From NCBI GenBank assembly GCA_965276825.1, contig OZ255630.1:3968001-4032000 (forward strand): a DNA stretch of 64,000 bases. The letters are read 5' to 3'. Shown piece after piece: positions 32,672 through 42,138 of the stretch (position 1 is the first letter of the stretch; every line of letters starts with the position of its first letter). The position numbers were made by a program, and so were the translations under genes. The notes under the pieces are model-generated. The model ran no database searches, was not told the DNA's origin, and was given only the letters and a program-made list of their open reading frames with translations. This DNA comes from G965276765 sp965276825. Lineage in GTDB: Bacteria > Actinomycetota > Acidimicrobiia > Acidimicrobiales > Palsa-688.

Positions 32672-35600
32672 GTGGCCTTCTCGCCGGCAACCCGCGCCTG
32701 GTTCGACGGCGCGTTCGACGCGCCGACCACCGCGCAGTCGGAGGGCTGGGCGGCCATCGAGCGCGGCGAGCACACCCTGATCCTGGCCCCGACAGGGTCG
32801 GGCAAGACCCTCGCCGCCTTCCTCTGGGCCATCGACCGGCTGGTCGCCGACCCCCGGCCAGGCGGCGGCTGCCGGGTGCTGTACGTGAGCCCGCTCAAGG
32901 CGCTCACCTACGACGTCGAGCGCAACCTGCGGGCCCCCCTCAACGGCATCGCTAGGGAGGCCGGGCGCCTCGGCGTGGCCGTCCCCGAGATCCGGCTGGC
33001 GACGAGGACCGGCGACACCCCCGCCGACGAGCGGCGGACCATGGTGCGCCGGCCGCCCGACATCCTGATCACCACCCCCGAGAGCCTCTACCTGATCCTC
33101 ACGTCGCGCGCCGCGTCCATGCTCACCGGCGTCGAGCACGTGATCGTCGACGAGATCCACGCCATGGCCGCCACCAAGCGGGGGGTGCACCTGGCCCTGT
33201 CCCTCGAGCGCCTCGAAGCGCTGACCACCTCGCCGGTGCAGCGGATCGGGCTGTCGGCCACCCAGCGGCCCCTCGACGAGCTGGCCCGCTTCCTCGGCGG
33301 CCAGAACATCGCGCCAGGGTCGGCGGGCGCGCCCACCGCCCGCCCGGTGACCATCGTCGACGCCGGGGTGCGCAAGCCGCTCGAGCTGCAGATCGTCGTT
33401 CCCGTCGAGGACATGGGCGAGCTCGGCAAGCCGCTCGTCAGCGACGACCGCGACGAGGACCTGATCATGCGGGGCGCGGCCGCCGGCGCCCCCGAGGTGC
33501 GGGCGTCGATCTGGCCGTCGATCTACCCGAAGCTGCTCGAGCTGGTCAGGGCGCACCGCTCGACGCTGATCTTCGTCAACTCCCGGCGCCTGGCCGAGCG
33601 GCTCTCGGCCCGGCTCAACGAGCTGGCCGCGGCGGAATCCGACCCCGACGGCGGCCACGACGCCTTCGCCGCCGGCGCGTCCGCGGCGTTTGGCTCCGGT
33701 GCCCCCGCCGAGCTGGTCAGGGCCCATCACGGCTCGATCGCCAGGGAGCAGCGCCTCGAGATCGAGGACGCGCTGAAGGCCGGGCGCCTGCCTGCGCTGG
33801 TGGCCACGTCCAGCCTGGAGCTCGGCATCGACATGGGCGCCATCGACCTGGTCGTCCAGATCGAGGCGCCGACATCGGTGGCGTCGGGCCTGCAGCGCAT
33901 CGGACGGGCCGGGCACCAGGTGGGGGAGGCGTCGCAGGGCCGCATCTTTCCCAAGTTCCGCCACGACCTGCTCGTGTCCGCGGTGGTCGCCGAGCGCATG
34001 CAGGCCGGCCTGGTCGAGGAGACCCGCGTGCCTCGAAACGCCCTCGACGTGCTCGCCCAGCAGGTCGTCGCCTTCGTCGCCGCCGCCGAGGGCCCGGTGC
34101 CCGTCGCCGCCGTCGAGGCCATGGCACGGGGCGCCTACCCCTACGTCGACCTGACCACGGCGGCCCTCGACGGCGTGCTCGACATGTTGTCGGGCCGCTA
34201 CCCGAGCGACGAGTTCGCCGATCTGCGACCCCGCCTGGTCTGGGACCGGGTCGAGGCCACCCTCACGGCGCGCCCGGGGGCCAAGGTGCTGGCGGTCACC
34301 AGCGGGGGCACCATCCCCGACCGGGGCCTCTACGGCGTGTTCACGCCGGAGGGCAGCCGGGTCGGGGAGCTCGACGAGGAGATGGTCTACGAGAGCCGCG
34401 TCGGCGAGACGTTCCTGCTCGGCGCGACCACGTGGCGGATCGAGGACATCACCAGGGACCGGGTCGTGGTCACCCCAGCGCCGGGCGTCCCCGGCAAGAT
34501 GCCCTTCTGGCACGGCGACACCCTCGGCCGGCCCTACGAGCTCGGCGCGGCGGTCGGCGCCTTCACCCGCACCCTCCCGGCCCGCAGCGACGCGGACCTG
34601 GCCTCCTGCGGTCTCGACCCGCTCGCCCTGCGCAACCTGCGGGCCTACGTCGACGAGGAGCTGGCCACCACCGGCGGGGTGCTGCCCACCGACCGGCAGG
34701 TCGTGGTCGAGCGCTTCCGTGACGAGCTCGGGGACTGGCGCCTGGCCCTCCTCTCGCCGTTCGGCGCGCGTGTCCACGCCCCCTGGGCCATGGCCATCGA
34801 GGCGCGCATCCGGGACCGCCTCGACGTGGAGGTCACCTCGGTCTGGAGCGACGACGGCATCATCCTGCGCCTCCCCGAGGCCGAGGAGCCGCCCGACATC
34901 TCCCTGGTCACGGTCGACCCCGACGAGGTCGAGGAGCTGGTGGTCGGCGCCACGGGTGACTCGGCGCTGTTCGCCTCCCGCTTCCGGGAGAACGCGGCCA
35001 GGTCGCTGCTCCTCCCTCGCCGCCGCCCCGGCGCCCGCACCCCGCTGTGGCAGCTGCGCCAGCGGGCCTCCGACCTGCTGGCGGTGGCGTCGCGCCACGG
35101 GCAGTTCCCCGTGCTGCTCGAGACCTACCGTGAGTGCCTGCGCGACGCGTTCGACCTGCCGGCGCTGGTCACCCTGCTGCGCGACATCGACGCCAGGAGG
35201 GTGCGGGTCGCGTCGGTCGACCTCGACGTGCCCTCGCCGTTCGCCAGCGGCCTGGCCTCGGCGTACGTCGCCGCCTTCATGTACGACGGCGACGCGCCGC
35301 TCGCCGAGCGCCGGGCCCAGGCCCTCACCCTCGACCGGCGGATGCTGGCCGAGCTGCTCGGCTCCGACGAGCTGCGCGACCTGCTCGACGGCGACGTGCT
35401 CGTCGCCCTCGAAGCCGAGCTGCAGGGCCTCGACGAGCGCCGGCAGGCGACCAGCGCCGACGCGGTCGCCGACCTGCTCCGCCGCGTCGGTGACCTCTCG
35501 CTCGACGAGGTGGCCGAGCGGTCCCTGCCCGGCGTGGGCCCCGCGGCGGTCGCCGACCTGGTCGCCGCCCGGCGGGCGGTGGCCGTGCGCCTCGCCGGGC

Positions 35601-37309
35601 AGGAGCGCTTCGTGGTCGTCGAGGACGCGGCCCGCTACCGCGACGCGCTGGGGACGTCGTTGCCGACGGGGCTGCCCGACGCGCTGCTGGCCCCGGTCGA
35701 CGAGCCCCTGCTGCAGCTGGTGCGCCGCTGGGCGCGGGTCCACGGCCCCTTCACCCCGGAGGGTCCCGCCACCCGCTTCGGGGTGTCGGCGGTCGCGGTC
35801 GACGAGGTGCTGGCCTCGCTGGAGGGCCAGGGACGCCTGGAGCGGGGCGGGTTCCGGCCCGGCGGCACCGGCGAGGAGTGGTGCGACACCGATGTGCTCA
35901 GGATCCTCAGGCAGCGCTCGCTCGCGGCCCTGCGGCGCGAGGTGGCGCCCGCCGACGCCGAGGTGCTGGCCTCGTTCGCTCCGGCCTGGCACGGCGTGGC
36001 GCCGGTCGGGGCCGAGCCGGCCGGCGGGGGCATCGACCGGCTCTGGGAGGTCATCGGGCAGATCCAGGGCATCCCCGTCCCGGCCAGCATCCTCGAGCGC
36101 GACGTCCTGTCCCAGCGGGTCAGGGACTACTCGCCCCGCCTGCTCGACGAGCTGCTCGCCGCCGGCGAGGTGCTGTGGGTCGGCGCCGGCAGCGTCGGGC
36201 GCGACGACGGTCGGGTGGTGCTGGCCCGCAGGGACCAGGCCGGGCTGATCCTGCCGAGGTTGGGTCACGGGGGATCCGGCCCACCGCCTCCAGACGGCGG
36301 TGACGCCGCTTCGGACCCGGCCGACGAGCTGCGCCACCACATCAGGACCGTGCTCGACCGGAGGGGGGCATGCTTCTTCCGGGAGCTGTCCGTGCCCGGC
36401 CGCAGCGACACCGAGGTGGTCGAGGCCCTCTGGGACCTGGTCTGGGCCGGTGAGGTCACCGGCGACGCCTTCGCCGCGGTGCGGGCGACGGCGGGGGGGC
36501 GCGCCCCCGCCCGCCGGCGACCGGGGCGGCGCCCGGCCCTGGCCGGCAGGGCGCGGCCGAGGCTCGGGTCGATCAGCGCCCTCGGTCCACCGCGGGGCCA
36601 GGGCCGCTGGACCCTGGTCGATCGCGAGCTCGCCGGCCCGTGGGGCGTCGCCGGGCGCAGCCCGACCGAGGCCGGGGTGGCGGTCACCGGCCTGCTGCTC
36701 GAGCGCCACGGCATCCTGACCCGGGCCGCGGTGCGCGCCGACGCCGTCCCCGGTGGGTTCGCCGGGATCTACCCGGTGCTGCGGACCATGGAGGAGGCCG
36801 GCCGGATCCGCCGCGGGTACTTCGTGACCGGCCTCGGCGGCGCCCAGTTCGCCCTGCCCGGCGCGGTCGACCGCCTCCGCGCCCGCCGCGAGCCCGGCGG
36901 GGACGACGGCCCCACCGTCCACGTGCTCGCCGCCGCCGACCCGGCCAACGTCTACGGCGCCGCCCTGTCGTGGCCAGGCGCCGACGCCGCTCCGGCCGAC
37001 GGGGCGCCCGGCGACGAGGCCGTCACCACGAGGTCGCGCCCCGGCCGCGGTGCGTCGAGGGCCGCAGGCGCCTACGTGGTGCTGGTCGACGGGACGGCCA
37101 GCCTCTACCTGGAGCGGGGCGCCAAGACCCTCGTCGCCCTGCGCGACGACGACGGCTGGGAGGCCGCTGCGGTCGGTGGCCTCGGCTGGCTGCTCGCCAC
37201 CGGCCGGGTCGGCCGGGTGGCGCTGGCCCGCTTCCCCGACGCCCTCGAGCTGTGGCTGCGCGACGCCGGGTTCACCCCCACGCCCAAAGGCCTGGTCCGC
37301 TATGGGTGA
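32672..37309 (+). CDS. lhr: Lhr-type large superfamily 2 helicase
   Basis: 1545 residues from GTG 32672. The helicase core has LAPTGSGKT (38-46, Walker A), a VDEIHAMAATKRG box (about 160), GLSATQRP (motif III), LIFVNSRRLAERL (motif IV region), TSSLELGIDMGAIDLVVQIEAP and QRIGRAGHQ (motif VI). The winged-helix and Lhr-specific C-terminal half (about 870-1545) is complete, as in mycobacterial and actinobacterial Lhr, which unwinds DNA-RNA hybrids and is induced by DNA damage. A flexible Pro/Gly/Asp linker (about 1200-1215) separates domains. It is followed 29 bp later by nei, a DNA glycosylase, suggesting a repair operon. Confidence 0.95.
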   Translation: MAFSPATRAWFDGAFDAPTTAQSEGWAAIERGEHTLILAPTGSGKTLAAFLWAIDRLVADPRPGGGCRVLYVSPLKALTYDVERNLRAPLNGIAREAGRLGVAVPEIRLATRTGDTPADERRTMVRRPPDILITTPESLYLILTSRAASMLTGVEHVIVDEIHAMAATKRGVHLALSLERLEALTTSPVQRIGLSATQRPLDELARFLGGQNIAPGSAGAPTARPVTIVDAGVRKPLELQIVVPVEDMGELGKPLVSDDRDEDLIMRGAAAGAPEVRASIWPSIYPKLLELVRAHRSTLIFVNSRRLAERLSARLNELAAAESDPDGGHDAFAAGASAAFGSGAPAELVRAHHGSIAREQRLEIEDALKAGRLPALVATSSLELGIDMGAIDLVVQIEAPTSVASGLQRIGRAGHQVGEASQGRIFPKFRHDLLVSAVVAERMQAGLVEETRVPRNALDVLAQQVVAFVAAAEGPVPVAAVEAMARGAYPYVDLTTAALDGVLDMLSGRYPSDEFADLRPRLVWDRVEATLTARPGAKVLAVTSGGTIPDRGLYGVFTPEGSRVGELDEEMVYESRVGETFLLGATTWRIEDITRDRVVVTPAPGVPGKMPFWHGDTLGRPYELGAAVGAFTRTLPARSDADLASCGLDPLALRNLRAYVDEELATTGGVLPTDRQVVVERFRDELGDWRLALLSPFGARVHAPWAMAIEARIRDRLDVEVTSVWSDDGIILRLPEAEEPPDISLVTVDPDEVEELVVGATGDSALFASRFRENAARSLLLPRRRPGARTPLWQLRQRASDLLAVASRHGQFPVLLETYRECLRDAFDLPALVTLLRDIDARRVRVASVDLDVPSPFASGLASAYVAAFMYDGDAPLAERRAQALTLDRRMLAELLGSDELRDLLDGDVLVALEAELQGLDERRQATSADAVADLLRRVGDLSLDEVAERSLPGVGPAAVADLVAARRAVAVRLAGQERFVVVEDAARYRDALGTSLPTGLPDALLAPVDEPLLQLVRRWARVHGPFTPEGPATRFGVSAVAVDEVLASLEGQGRLERGGFRPGGTGEEWCDTDVLRILRQRSLAALRREVAPADAEVLASFAPAWHGVAPVGAEPAGGGIDRLWEVIGQIQGIPVPASILERDVLSQRVRDYSPRLLDELLAAGEVLWVGAGSVGRDDGRVVLARRDQAGLILPRLGHGGSGPPPPDGGDAASDPADELRHHIRTVLDRRGACFFRELSVPGRSDTEVVEALWDLVWAGEVTGDAFAAVRATAGGRAPARRRPGRRPALAGRARPRLGSISALGPPRGQGRWTLVDRELAGPWGVAGRSPTEAGVAVTGLLLERHGILTRAAVRADAVPGGFAGIYPVLRTMEEAGRIRRGYFVTGLGGAQFALPGAVDRLRARREPGGDDGPTVHVLAAADPANVYGAALSWPGADAAPADGAPGDEAVTTRSRPGRGASRAAGAYVVLVDGTASLYLERGAKTLVALRDDDGWEAAAVGGLGWLLATGRVGRVALARFPDALELWLRDAGFTPTPKGLVRYG

Positions 37310-37338
37310 GGGCGCCTCCGGCGTCGGGCGGGAACCTC

Positions 37339-38136
37339 GTGCCCGAGGGTGACACCATCTTCCGCACGGCCGTGTCGCTGCGCCGCTGGATCGGCGGCCG
37401 GGAGGTCACCGCCGCCGACAGCCGCGTCGCCGGGGTCGACGCCGCCCGCCTCGTGGGGCGCACCGTCGAGAGCGTCGAGGCGAGGGCCAAGCACCTCCTC
37501 GTGCGCTTCGGGCCCGACCTCGTCCTCCACACCCACATGCGGATGACCGGGTCGTGGCACGTCTACCCGACCGGCGAGCGGTGGAGGAAGCCCGCCCACC
37601 AGGCCAGGCTGGTGATCGAGACGGGCTCCCGGCTGGCCGTGTGCTTCAACGCGCCGGTCGTCGAGCTGCTCGGCACCGGCGGCGAGGCCGCCCACGCCTC
37701 GTTGCGCCGGCTCGGTCCCGACGTGCTCGGCCCCGACGGCATCGACCTCCTGGAGGTCCACCGCAGGGCCAGAGCCAGGAGCGCCGAGAGCCCCACCGCC
37801 GGCGAGCTGCTCCTCGACCAGCAGGTCGTGTCCGGGATCGGCAACATCTACCGCTGCGAGTCGCTGTTCGTCTGCGGGGTCCACCCCCGCAGACCGTCGG
37901 CGTCGCTCGACGACGCCACCATCGACCAGCTGGTCGCGGTGGCGTCACGGCTGATGGCGGCCAACGCCCACGTGTCGGTCTTCTCCCGCAACTTCGACGG
38001 CGGCCCCGACCGCCCCTGGGTCTACGGCCGCAACGGGCGCCCCTGCCGGCGCTGCGCCACGCCGATCCGTCGGGAGGTCTACGGCCTCCAGGCCAGGTCG
38101 GTCTACTGGTGCCCCACCTGCCAGGTCGCCCCGTGA
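37339..38136 (+). CDS. nei: Endonuclease VIII-like DNA glycosylase
   Basis: 265 residues from GTG 37339. The mature N-terminus PEGDTIFRTA gives the catalytic Pro-Glu of the Fpg/Nei family. HTHMRMTGSWHVYP, the helix-two-turn-helix with ELLLDQQVVSGIGNIYRCE (about 155-173) and a C-terminal zinc finger CRRC...CPTC (about 235-262) are present. It excises oxidised pyrimidines and cleaves the strand. Motifs resemble actinobacterial Nei2. Gene order lhr-nei is conserved in several actinobacteria, consistent with joint repair function. Confidence 0.92.
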   Translation: MPEGDTIFRTAVSLRRWIGGREVTAADSRVAGVDAARLVGRTVESVEARAKHLLVRFGPDLVLHTHMRMTGSWHVYPTGERWRKPAHQARLVIETGSRLAVCFNAPVVELLGTGGEAAHASLRRLGPDVLGPDGIDLLEVHRRARARSAESPTAGELLLDQQVVSGIGNIYRCESLFVCGVHPRRPSASLDDATIDQLVAVASRLMAANAHVSVFSRNFDGGPDRPWVYGRNGRPCRRCATPIRREVYGLQARSVYWCPTCQVAP

Positions 38137-38493
38137 GCCCGGGCTGCGACCCGTGGTGCGTCCCGGGGTCGCGGTGCGTCCCGGGGCGCGGGGCGCGGGG
38201 TGCGGTGGGCGCGGGGTGCGGGTCGGCCCGGAGTGCGGGTCGGCCCGGGGCGCGGTGGGCCCGGCCCGCGACCTGAGGGCGCCCGGCGGTGGCCCGGCCT
38301 GCGACCTGAGGGCGCCCGGCGTGGTTTACCGACGTGGAGGACCCCGAGATCGCCTCGCCGTCCCTCGGCGTCCCTCGCCACCCCGAGATCGCCTCGCCGT
38401 CCCTCGGCGGGGCCATTCCTGGGCTTGGCCATCCTGAGGCCGTACCCGAGGCCCCTACCTGAGGCGTGCCGTCCCTCGTGCCCTCCCTGGGGC
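38137..38493. repeat. Intergenic GC-rich repeats
   Basis: About 357 bp without a supported gene. Several imperfect short repeats fill it: GTGCGTCCCGGGG near 38157-38185, a 29-bp unit with GCGACCTGAGGGCGCCCGGC near 38267-38320, and a 39-bp unit starting at 38341 and 38380 containing ACCCCGAGATCGCCTCGCCG. The CCCCGAGATCG core recalls the repeat at 18348-18473. Confidence 0.8.
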
Positions 38494-38946
38494 ATGCTTG
38501 CGTACGTGCTCGAGGTCTCCGACGTCACCGCGGTCGACGACGAGGTGGTGGCGGCCATCGCCGCCCTCCTGCCCCAGCTGTCTCGCACCGCGCCCCCCGT
38601 CACCGCGGCCGACGTGGCGCGCATCGTCGACTCGCCGGCCACGACGCTGCTGGTGGCGCGCGACGGCGGGGCCATCGTCGGGACCCTGACCCTGGCCGTG
38701 TTCGCCATCCCGAGCGGCGTGCGGGCGTGGATCGAGGACGTGATCACCGACGCATCGGCGCGCGGGCGCGGGGTCGGGGAGGCGCTCACGATGGCCGCCC
38801 TCGACCGCGCCGGCGCCCTCGGGGCCAGGACCGTCGAGCTCACGTCACGGCCGTCGCGGGAGGGGGCCAACCGGCTGTACCAGCGGCTCGGCTTCGCGAC
38901 GAGGGAGACCAACGTGTACCGCTACGAGTTGCCCGCTCAGCCCTGA
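38494..38946 (+). CDS. GNAT family N-acetyltransferase
   Basis: 150 residues from ATG 38494 (a GTG at 38506 is a possible start). GNAT fold: TLLVARDGGAIVGTLTLAVF, the acetyl-CoA loop ASARGRGVGEALTMAAL (about 88-104; R/Q-x-x-G-x-G/A), and the C-terminal TVELTSRPSREGANRLYQRLGFATRETNVYRYEL, split by a loop. Substrate unknown. It is preceded by the repeat region and ends 28 bp before the convergent chorismate mutase. Confidence 0.85.
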   Translation: MLAYVLEVSDVTAVDDEVVAAIAALLPQLSRTAPPVTAADVARIVDSPATTLLVARDGGAIVGTLTLAVFAIPSGVRAWIEDVITDASARGRGVGEALTMAALDRAGALGARTVELTSRPSREGANRLYQRLGFATRETNVYRYELPAQP

Positions 38947-38973
38947 GCCGCCCCTACGACCGCCGCCACCAGC

Positions 38974-39276
38974 TCAGCGGTCGGGACCGAGCTCCTCGAC
39001 CTCGAGGAGGGTGAAGCCGTCGATGATGGCGCGGAGCACCCCTCTCGCCACCCGGGGATCCAGGCCCGCGGCGGCGGCGGTGACGGCGATGGCGTCGAGC
39101 ATGCGGTCCTCGCGCGCCCGGTCCACGACGGGCAGGTGGCGCTCGCGCTTGTAGGTGACGACCCGGCCGACGAGGCGTTGGCGCTCGGCGAGCAGCTCCA
39201 CGAGGCGCAGGTCGATGGCGTCGATCCCGGCCCTGATGGCGGCGAGGTCGACGGGGGGCTCGGCGGGGGCATCCAC
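38974..39276 (-). CDS. Chorismate mutase (AroQ class)
   Basis: 100 residues from GTG 39276. Three-helix AroQ pattern: LAAIRAGIDAIDLRLVELLAERQRLVGRVVTYKRE with the catalytic Arg (in LAAIRAG) and Lys (in TYKRE), then DRAREDRMLDAI and the last helix VLRAIIDGFTLLE. It converts chorismate to prephenate for Phe and Tyr. The protein is monofunctional, with no prephenate dehydratase domain. It is divergent from citrate synthase. Confidence 0.85.
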   Translation of the reverse strand: MDAPAEPPVDLAAIRAGIDAIDLRLVELLAERQRLVGRVVTYKRERHLPVVDRAREDRMLDAIAVTAAAAGLDPRVARGVLRAIIDGFTLLEVEELGPDR

Positions 39277-39387
39277 GGGCGGAGATCTTGCCAGTCGCGC
39301 GGTGACCTGCGGCCCGGCTGGAGAGTTGGCGCACCCTGGTGGGTACGATCGAGCCGCAAGCGAAGCTTCCCGTCCCAAGGGGGAAAC

Positions 39388-40656
39388 GTGGCCGAGTCCA
39401 TCACCGTCACCGACAACCGCACCGGGGAGGCCGTCGAGATCCCCATCGTGGACGGTGGCATCTCGGCCGACGAGCTGCGCAAGCTCGTACCCGGCATCTG
39501 GTTCAACGACCCGGCGTTCATGACCACCGCGCTCGGTCAGAGCGGGGTCACCTACCTCGACGGCGACAACGGCATCCTGCGCTACCGCGGGTACCCGATC
39601 GAGCAGCTCGCCGAGAAGTCAACCTACCTCGAGGTGGCGTACCTGCTGGTGCACGGCGAGCTGCCCGACGCCGCGCAGCTGGCCACGTGGACCCACGACA
39701 TCACCAACCACACCTACGTCCACGAGAACTTCCGCAAGCGCTTCCTCGACGGGTTCCACTACGACGCCCACCCGATGGGCATGCTGATCTCGGGCATGGC
39801 GGCGCTGTCGACGTTCTATCCCGAGGCCAAGGACATCACCGACCCCGCGGTGCGGCACCGCCAGATCGTCCGGATGATCGCCAAGACGCCGACCCTCGCA
39901 GCTATGAGCCACCGCTTCAGCGTCGGCATGCCGTTCGTGTACCCGGACAACTCGCTGCCGTTCTCGGCCAACTTCCTGTCCATGATGTGGAAGGTGGCCG
40001 AGCCCAACTACGAGCCCGACCCGGTGCTGGCCAAGGCGCTCGACGTGTTGTTCATCCTCCACGCCGACCACGAGCAAAACTGCGGCACCCTCGCCATGCG
40101 CACCGTCGGCTCGGCCCACGCCGACCCGTACCTGGCCGCCGCCGCGGCCGCCGCCGCCCTGGCCGGTCCCCGCCACGGCGGGGCCAACGAGGCCGTGCTG
40201 CGGATGCTCAACTCGATCGGCTCCATCGACAACGTCCCGGCGTTCATCGCCGATGTCAAGGCGGGCAAGGGCAAGCTCCAGGGGTTCGGGCACCGGGTGT
40301 ACAAGAACTACGACCCGAGGGCCAAGATCATCAAGAACACCGCCGACCAGGTGTTCGAGGTGACCGGGAAGAACCCGCTGCTCGACATCGCCCTCAAGCT
40401 CGAGGAGGCGGCGCTGTCGGACGATTACTTCGTCTCCCGCAAGCTGTACCCGAACGTCGACTTCTACTCCGGGCTGATCTACCAGGCCATGGGCTTCCCG
40501 ATCGAGATGTTCACCGTCCTGTTCGCCATCCCCAGGGTGTCGGGCTGGGTGACCCACTGGCAGGAGCTGCTCGAGCAGGACTCCAAGATCTACCGGCCGC
40601 GCCAGATCTACACCGGGCCCGACGAGCGCGACTACGTCGACGTCGCCGCTCGCTGA
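39388..40656 (+). CDS. gltA: Citrate synthase
   Basis: 422 residues from GTG 39388 with a purine-rich leader (GGGGGAAAC). Citrate synthase motifs: FNDPAFM, YRGYPIEQLAE, LHADHEQNCGTLAMRTVGS with catalytic His, GPRHGGANEAVLRML (substrate loop with His) and GKGKLQGFGHRVYKNYDPRA. An Asp in LYPNVDFYSGLIYQAMG completes the active site. It condenses oxaloacetate and acetyl-CoA. Hexameric type II form by length. No neighbouring TCA gene. Confidence 0.97.
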   Translation: MAESITVTDNRTGEAVEIPIVDGGISADELRKLVPGIWFNDPAFMTTALGQSGVTYLDGDNGILRYRGYPIEQLAEKSTYLEVAYLLVHGELPDAAQLATWTHDITNHTYVHENFRKRFLDGFHYDAHPMGMLISGMAALSTFYPEAKDITDPAVRHRQIVRMIAKTPTLAAMSHRFSVGMPFVYPDNSLPFSANFLSMMWKVAEPNYEPDPVLAKALDVLFILHADHEQNCGTLAMRTVGSAHADPYLAAAAAAAALAGPRHGGANEAVLRMLNSIGSIDNVPAFIADVKAGKGKLQGFGHRVYKNYDPRAKIIKNTADQVFEVTGKNPLLDIALKLEEAALSDDYFVSRKLYPNVDFYSGLIYQAMGFPIEMFTVLFAIPRVSGWVTHWQELLEQDSKIYRPRQIYTGPDERDYVDVAAR

Positions 40657-40694
40657 GCGTGCCGCTCGCCGGGTGTGGGCGCAGAGGAGTGGGC

Positions 40695-41555
40695 TCAGCG
40701 GGAGCGGATCAGGCCCTCCTGGACCACCGAGACGGCCAGGCTCCCGTCCCGGTCGAAGATCGTCCCGACGGCCAGTCCTCTCGCCCCTGAGGCGGTCGGG
40801 CTGGTCTGGTCGTAGAGCAGCCAGTCGTCGGCCCGCAGGGGCCGGTGGAACCACATGGCGTGGTCCAGGCTCACCTGCGTGCCCGATGCGTCCCAGACCA
40901 GGCCGTGGGGGAGCATCACCGTGTCGAGCAGGGTCATGTCGCTGGCGTAGGCGACCACGCAGGCGTGGAGCAGCGGATCGTCGGGGAGGCGACCGTCGGC
41001 CCGCAGCCACAGCTGGTGGCGAGGGGCGCGGCGGCTGGCGTCGGGTGCCGTCCTGACCGGCTCGCCGACGTAGCGGACGTCGAGGGGGCGAGGACGGTCG
41101 TAGTAGGGACCGAGGCGCTCGGCGTAGGGCGCCATGCGCTCGCGCCACGTCGGGAGGGTCTCGGGATCGGGCACCGCCGGCATCGGCTCCTGGTGGCTCA
41201 CGCCGGGCTCGGGGGCGTGGAACGAGGCCGAGAGGTGGAAGATGGCCTCGCCGTCCTGGACGGCGGCCACCCTGCGGGTGGTGAACGACTTCCCGTCGCG
41301 GATCCGGTCGACCTGGTACACGATCGGGACCGTCGGGTCGCCGGGCCTGAGGAAGTAGGCGTGCAGCGAGTGCACCGGTCGGTCGACGCCCCTCCCGTCG
41401 GCGACGGTCCGCCCCGCGGCGACCAGGGCCTGGCCCGCGACCTGGCCGCCGAAGACGCGGATGCGCTCCTCGTGGGGGCTGAAGCCTCGGAAGATGTCCA
41501 TCTCGATCTGCTCGAGCTGGAGGAGCGCAACGAGGGTGTCGAGGGCCACGGTCAC
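40695..41555 (-). CDS. tesB: Acyl-CoA thioesterase II (TesB family)
   Basis: 286 residues from GTG 41555 (GTG 41549 is the alternative). Double hot-dog fold: IRVFGGQVAGQALVAAGRTV, VHSLHAYFLRPGDP, SFTTRRVAAVQDGEAIFHLSASFH and in the second half ACVVAYASDMTLLDTVMLPHG and SLDHAMWFHRPLRADDWLLYDQ, which carries the catalytic Asp/Thr/Gln region. It hydrolyses medium- or long-chain acyl-CoA. Separate from citrate synthase by 38 bp, convergent. Confidence 0.9.
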   Translation of the reverse strand: MTVALDTLVALLQLEQIEMDIFRGFSPHEERIRVFGGQVAGQALVAAGRTVADGRGVDRPVHSLHAYFLRPGDPTVPIVYQVDRIRDGKSFTTRRVAAVQDGEAIFHLSASFHAPEPGVSHQEPMPAVPDPETLPTWRERMAPYAERLGPYYDRPRPLDVRYVGEPVRTAPDASRRAPRHQLWLRADGRLPDDPLLHACVVAYASDMTLLDTVMLPHGLVWDASGTQVSLDHAMWFHRPLRADDWLLYDQTSPTASGARGLAVGTIFDRDGSLAVSVVQEGLIRSR

Positions 41556-41628
41556 GCCCCCATCTTGCCCCGGCCAGGGGGATCGCGACCGGGCCGAAGA
41601 GCCACGGTCAGGTAGCTTGATCGATCGT

Positions 41629-42138
41629 ATGGTCCTCAACCTGTCGGCCGCGGCGGAGCGGCTCCCCGATCGCCTCAAGACGCCCGGGGGTCAGCGGCTC
41701 CTCAAGTACTCGGCCGCCTCAGCGGTCTCCGTCGTGGTGAGCGTCGTCTTCCTGGTCATCTTCGACGGACTGATCGGCTGGGGTGCGGTGCTGTCGAGCA
41801 CCCTGGCCACGGCGATCGCCACCGTGCCGTCCTACGAGCTCAACCGCAAGTGGGCGTGGGGCAAGCACGGCAAGAGCCACCTGATGCGCGAGGTCCTCCC
41901 GTTCTGGGTGCTGGCGTTCATCGGCTGGGCCTTCTCGACGTACTCGGTCAAGCTGGCCGAGGCCGAGCTCGGCAGCCTGAAGGGCACCCTCGGGGGCACG
42001 CTGATCATCGCCACCGTCTACATCGGCGCCTTCGGGGTCCTCTGGATCGGCAAGTTCATCCTGTTCAACAAGGTGCTCTTCGTGCACCGGCCGGCCAACG
42101 ACCGCCCGGTTGCGCCCATCGACGCCATCCCGGGGTGA
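41629..42138 (+). CDS. GtrA family membrane protein
   Basis: 169 residues from ATG 41629. Four membrane spans at about 31-49, 54-70, 88-107 and 122-142. GtrA features: LLKYSAASAVSVVVSVV and YELNRKWAWGKHGK between TM2 and TM3, and LWIGKFILFNKVLF at the end. GtrA proteins work with glycosyltransferases, probably moving polyprenyl-linked sugars across the membrane for cell-wall polysaccharide. Two glycosyltransferases are encoded nearby, supporting an envelope glycosylation role. Confidence 0.88.
   Translation: MVLNLSAAAERLPDRLKTPGGQRLLKYSAASAVSVVVSVVFLVIFDGLIGWGAVLSSTLATAIATVPSYELNRKWAWGKHGKSHLMREVLPFWVLAFIGWAFSTYSVKLAEAELGSLKGTLGGTLIIATVYIGAFGVLWIGKFILFNKVLFVHRPANDRPVAPIDAIPG

Noticed and set aside
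32564..36922. 1452-residue minus-strand reading opposite lhr
   Set aside because: It is the antisense shadow of lhr with Gly/Arg/Ala/Pro-biased composition and no domain.
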